From assembly GCA_014728185.1 (NCBI GenBank), contig WJMB01000065.1:1-6815 (forward strand): 6,815 nt of DNA, in the 5' to 3' direction. Below are positions 5,463-6,815 of this stretch, in pieces. The DNA is from Candidatus Coatesiibacteriota bacterium. Lineage in GTDB: Bacteria; RBG-13-66-14. A program made the translations under genes and the position numbers. Below the pieces are notes generated by a model that had not been told where the DNA came from, did not search any database, and worked only from the letters and a program-made list of their open reading frames with translations. The first letter of the stretch is position 1, and every line of letters begins with the position of its first letter.

Positions 5463-6815
5463 ATGCGCTCCAGCCTGATCATTCTACTCTGCATCGCGGC
5501 CGGGGGGCTCTGTACCCCGGCCGTTTTCATCGCCGGGGAGCGACCCGCCGAGGCCCTCTTCGCCGTGCCCCTCGAGGACGTCTGGCTATGCGCCGCCGAG
5601 AGCTTCGCCGAAGACGCAGCCGAGGGCGTCTTCCTGGAGGACCTCGAACCCGGCCGATACTATTATCTGACCTACGGCGATCCCCCGACCCCGGGAGCCG
5701 TGACCGTCTGGAGCGGCGAGGGCGTCCGGCTGATTCGCTCGCCGAGGCTGTTGACCGGCGGACCCGGCGGCGAGCTGGTTCTGCTTTACCCCACTCCCCT
5801 GGACGAGCAAGCACCGGGTGGTCTGCTGGACGTCCCACCCGAGCCCTTCGGCGGCGGCTCCGTCGATCCGTCCCTGCTGGCCGAGATTACCTGGAACGCC
5901 TACCTCGACGAGCTGGAGGACCTGACCGCGATCGACACCCGCTACTCCTTCGCGCCGGGTTGCCTGGAGGCCGCGGACCTGCTTTACGCCAAGCTGGCCT
6001 CCTGGGGCTACGAGCCCGAATTCCACGACTACCACCTTTCCGGCGCGGGCAGCGTGGCGCTGTGGGACATCGTCGGCCTGGACGCCCAGCGCGCCGGAGC
6101 CGTGGGGCTGACCTACGTGGAGACCATTGACGGCGGCGCGAGCTGGCACATGAACGAGACCACGGCGGGACACTACCTGCGCGGGATGTTCTTCCTCGAT
6201 GAGAACCACGGTTGGCTGGGTGCTTACGGCGAGATTCTGCGCACCATCGATGGCGGCGGGAACTGGGAGGTCGTTCAAACCGGCTGGACGGGCACCGCCC
6301 GGGGGCTCCACTTCGACGACGCCGACACCGGTTGGGTCTGCGGCGACGGCATCCTGGCCTACACCGAGGACGGCGGAGTGAGCTGGACCGAGGTCCCCTC
6401 GCCCACCGAGGGATCCCTTTACGCCCTGGATCGCTGTCCGGGTCTGCTGGCCGCCGTGGGCGCAGGCGGCGCCGTGCTGACCAGCGTCGACGACGGCCGC
6501 ACCTGGGAACTGCGCGACACCGGTACCGAGGACCTGCTCTGGGGGGTGGAGTGCGTCAACGGTGAAATCTGGACCGTGGGCGCCCGGGGCACCGTGCTGC
6601 GCTCCTCCGACGGCGGCGACGTCTGGGAGGAGATCGAGCTGGGCTTCAGCGAATACTTCTACGACGTCGACTTCGCCGATGACCAGACCGGTTTCATCGT
6701 CGGCGATAGACAGTATCTTTATGGCACCGTCAACGGCGGCGATGATTGGCAGGTGCTGAACTCCGGCGACGGCGGCCGCTTCCTGGCCCTGGACGTCGTC
6801 GATGAGCAGACGCTC
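5463..6815 (+). CDS. Secreted YCF48-like propeller protein with M28-peptidase-like N-terminal segment (partial)
   Basis: The frame is open for 451 codons from ATG 5463 to the right edge, so the C-terminus is missing. Residues 1-20 form a signal peptide (MRSSLIILL then small residues; cleavage probably near 20-24). Residues 25-135 are an unrecognised beta-rich region. Residues 141-192 (WNAYLDELEDL, DTRYSFAPGC, EAADLLYAKLASWGYEPEFHDY) resemble the stretch that precedes the catalytic core in many secreted M28 aminopeptidases: a helix, an R-Y/H-x-x-P/G turn, an alanine-rich helix ending in GY, then a strand. From about 197, six BNR/Asp-box repeats follow: TIDGGASW 221, TIDGGGNW 261, TEDGGVSW 301, SVDDGRTW 341, SSDGGDVW 381 and TVNGGDDW 422, with preceding GW- or VG-containing strands. 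Such repeats build beta-propellers, as in YCF48/HCF136. No metal-ligand motif of M28 is inside the window, so peptidase activity is inferred only. It probably shares a transcript with the gene before it. Confidence 0.85.
   Translation, partial: MRSSLIILLCIAAGGLCTPAVFIAGERPAEALFAVPLEDVWLCAAESFAEDAAEGVFLEDLEPGRYYYLTYGDPPTPGAVTVWSGEGVRLIRSPRLLTGGPGGELVLLYPTPLDEQAPGGLLDVPPEPFGGGSVDPSLLAEITWNAYLDELEDLTAIDTRYSFAPGCLEAADLLYAKLASWGYEPEFHDYHLSGAGSVALWDIVGLDAQRAGAVGLTYVETIDGGASWHMNETTAGHYLRGMFFLDENHGWLGAYGEILRTIDGGGNWEVVQTGWTGTARGLHFDDADTGWVCGDGILAYTEDGGVSWTEVPSPTEGSLYALDRCPGLLAAVGAGGAVLTSVDDGRTWELRDTGTEDLLWGVECVNGEIWTVGARGTVLRSSDGGDVWEEIELGFSEYFYDVDFADDQTGFIVGDRQYLYGTVNGGDDWQVLNSGDGGRFLALDVVDEQTL
6123..6749 (+). 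repeat. Six Asp-box propeller repeats with 40-residue period
   Basis: The Asp-box motif S/T-x-D/N-x-G-x-x-W starts at residues 221, 261, 301, 341, 381 and 422 of the protein, so the spacing is 40, 40, 40, 40 and 41 residues (120-123 bases). The repeats differ in nucleotide sequence, so this is an old protein repeat, not a recent tandem duplication. The last full motif ends 66 bases before the window edge, and more blades may follow. Confidence 0.85.

Noticed and set aside
5588..6130. Open frame of 180 codons on the + strand, different frame from the propeller protein
   Set aside because: It is Arg/Gly/Pro-rich, as expected for an out-of-frame reading of GC-rich DNA, and lies inside the real gene.
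5586..6311. Open frame of 241 codons on the minus strand opposite the propeller gene
   Set aside because: It overlaps the signal-peptide and propeller coding frame, which has recognisable motifs, a ribosome binding site and an unbroken 451-codon frame.

Overview
The window looks like chromosomal DNA from a high-GC, Gram-negative-type bacterium, possibly one of the little-cultured candidate phyla. I infer this from several things: strongly GC-biased codon use, purine-rich Shine-Dalgarno sequences, a SecG with an acidic tail, a DUF2723 membrane glycosyltransferase, a GYF_2/RDD fusion, and a secreted protein with YCF48-like propeller repeats. None of these fixes the phylum. All genes I can support are on the + strand.

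Layout. Positions 1 to about 880 hold no convincing gene. This stretch is much less GC-rich than the rest (sampled lines run roughly 42-57% GC, against nearly 80% in parts of the glycosyltransferase gene) and carries several inverted repeats. It ends in a promoter-like sequence (857-885) and a structured leader for the first gene. 1034-2353 encodes a membrane protein with two GYF_2 domains, a long disordered linker and an RDD membrane domain. A gene-free gap of about 190 bp follows. The DUF2723/GT117-type membrane protein comes next (up to 4380); a perfect 12-bp terminator-like hairpin lies inside its annotated 5' end, so its true start is doubtful. A good sigma-70-type promoter directly after its stop codon drives secG (start moved to TTG 4459). 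Two genes for exported proteins follow: a 152-residue protein that looks YbjN-like (4978-5436), and a large protein running off the right edge (5463 to >6815). The large protein has a signal peptide, a segment resembling the N-terminal part of M28 aminopeptidases, and six Asp-box propeller repeats spaced almost exactly 40 residues apart.

How the genes may work together. The theme is the cell envelope and export. SecG is part of the translocon, the two downstream proteins carry Sec signal peptides, and DUF2723 proteins are polytopic GT-C-fold enzymes that modify proteins or glycans on the outer face of the membrane. The link is inferred from gene order only. I found no CRISPR array, no complete tRNA or rRNA gene and no intact mobile element, and I see no clear new defence or mobile system. 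The points most worth a second look are the propeller/peptidase-like fusion, the hairpin in the start region of the DUF2723 gene, and the hairpin-rich low-GC region at the left.
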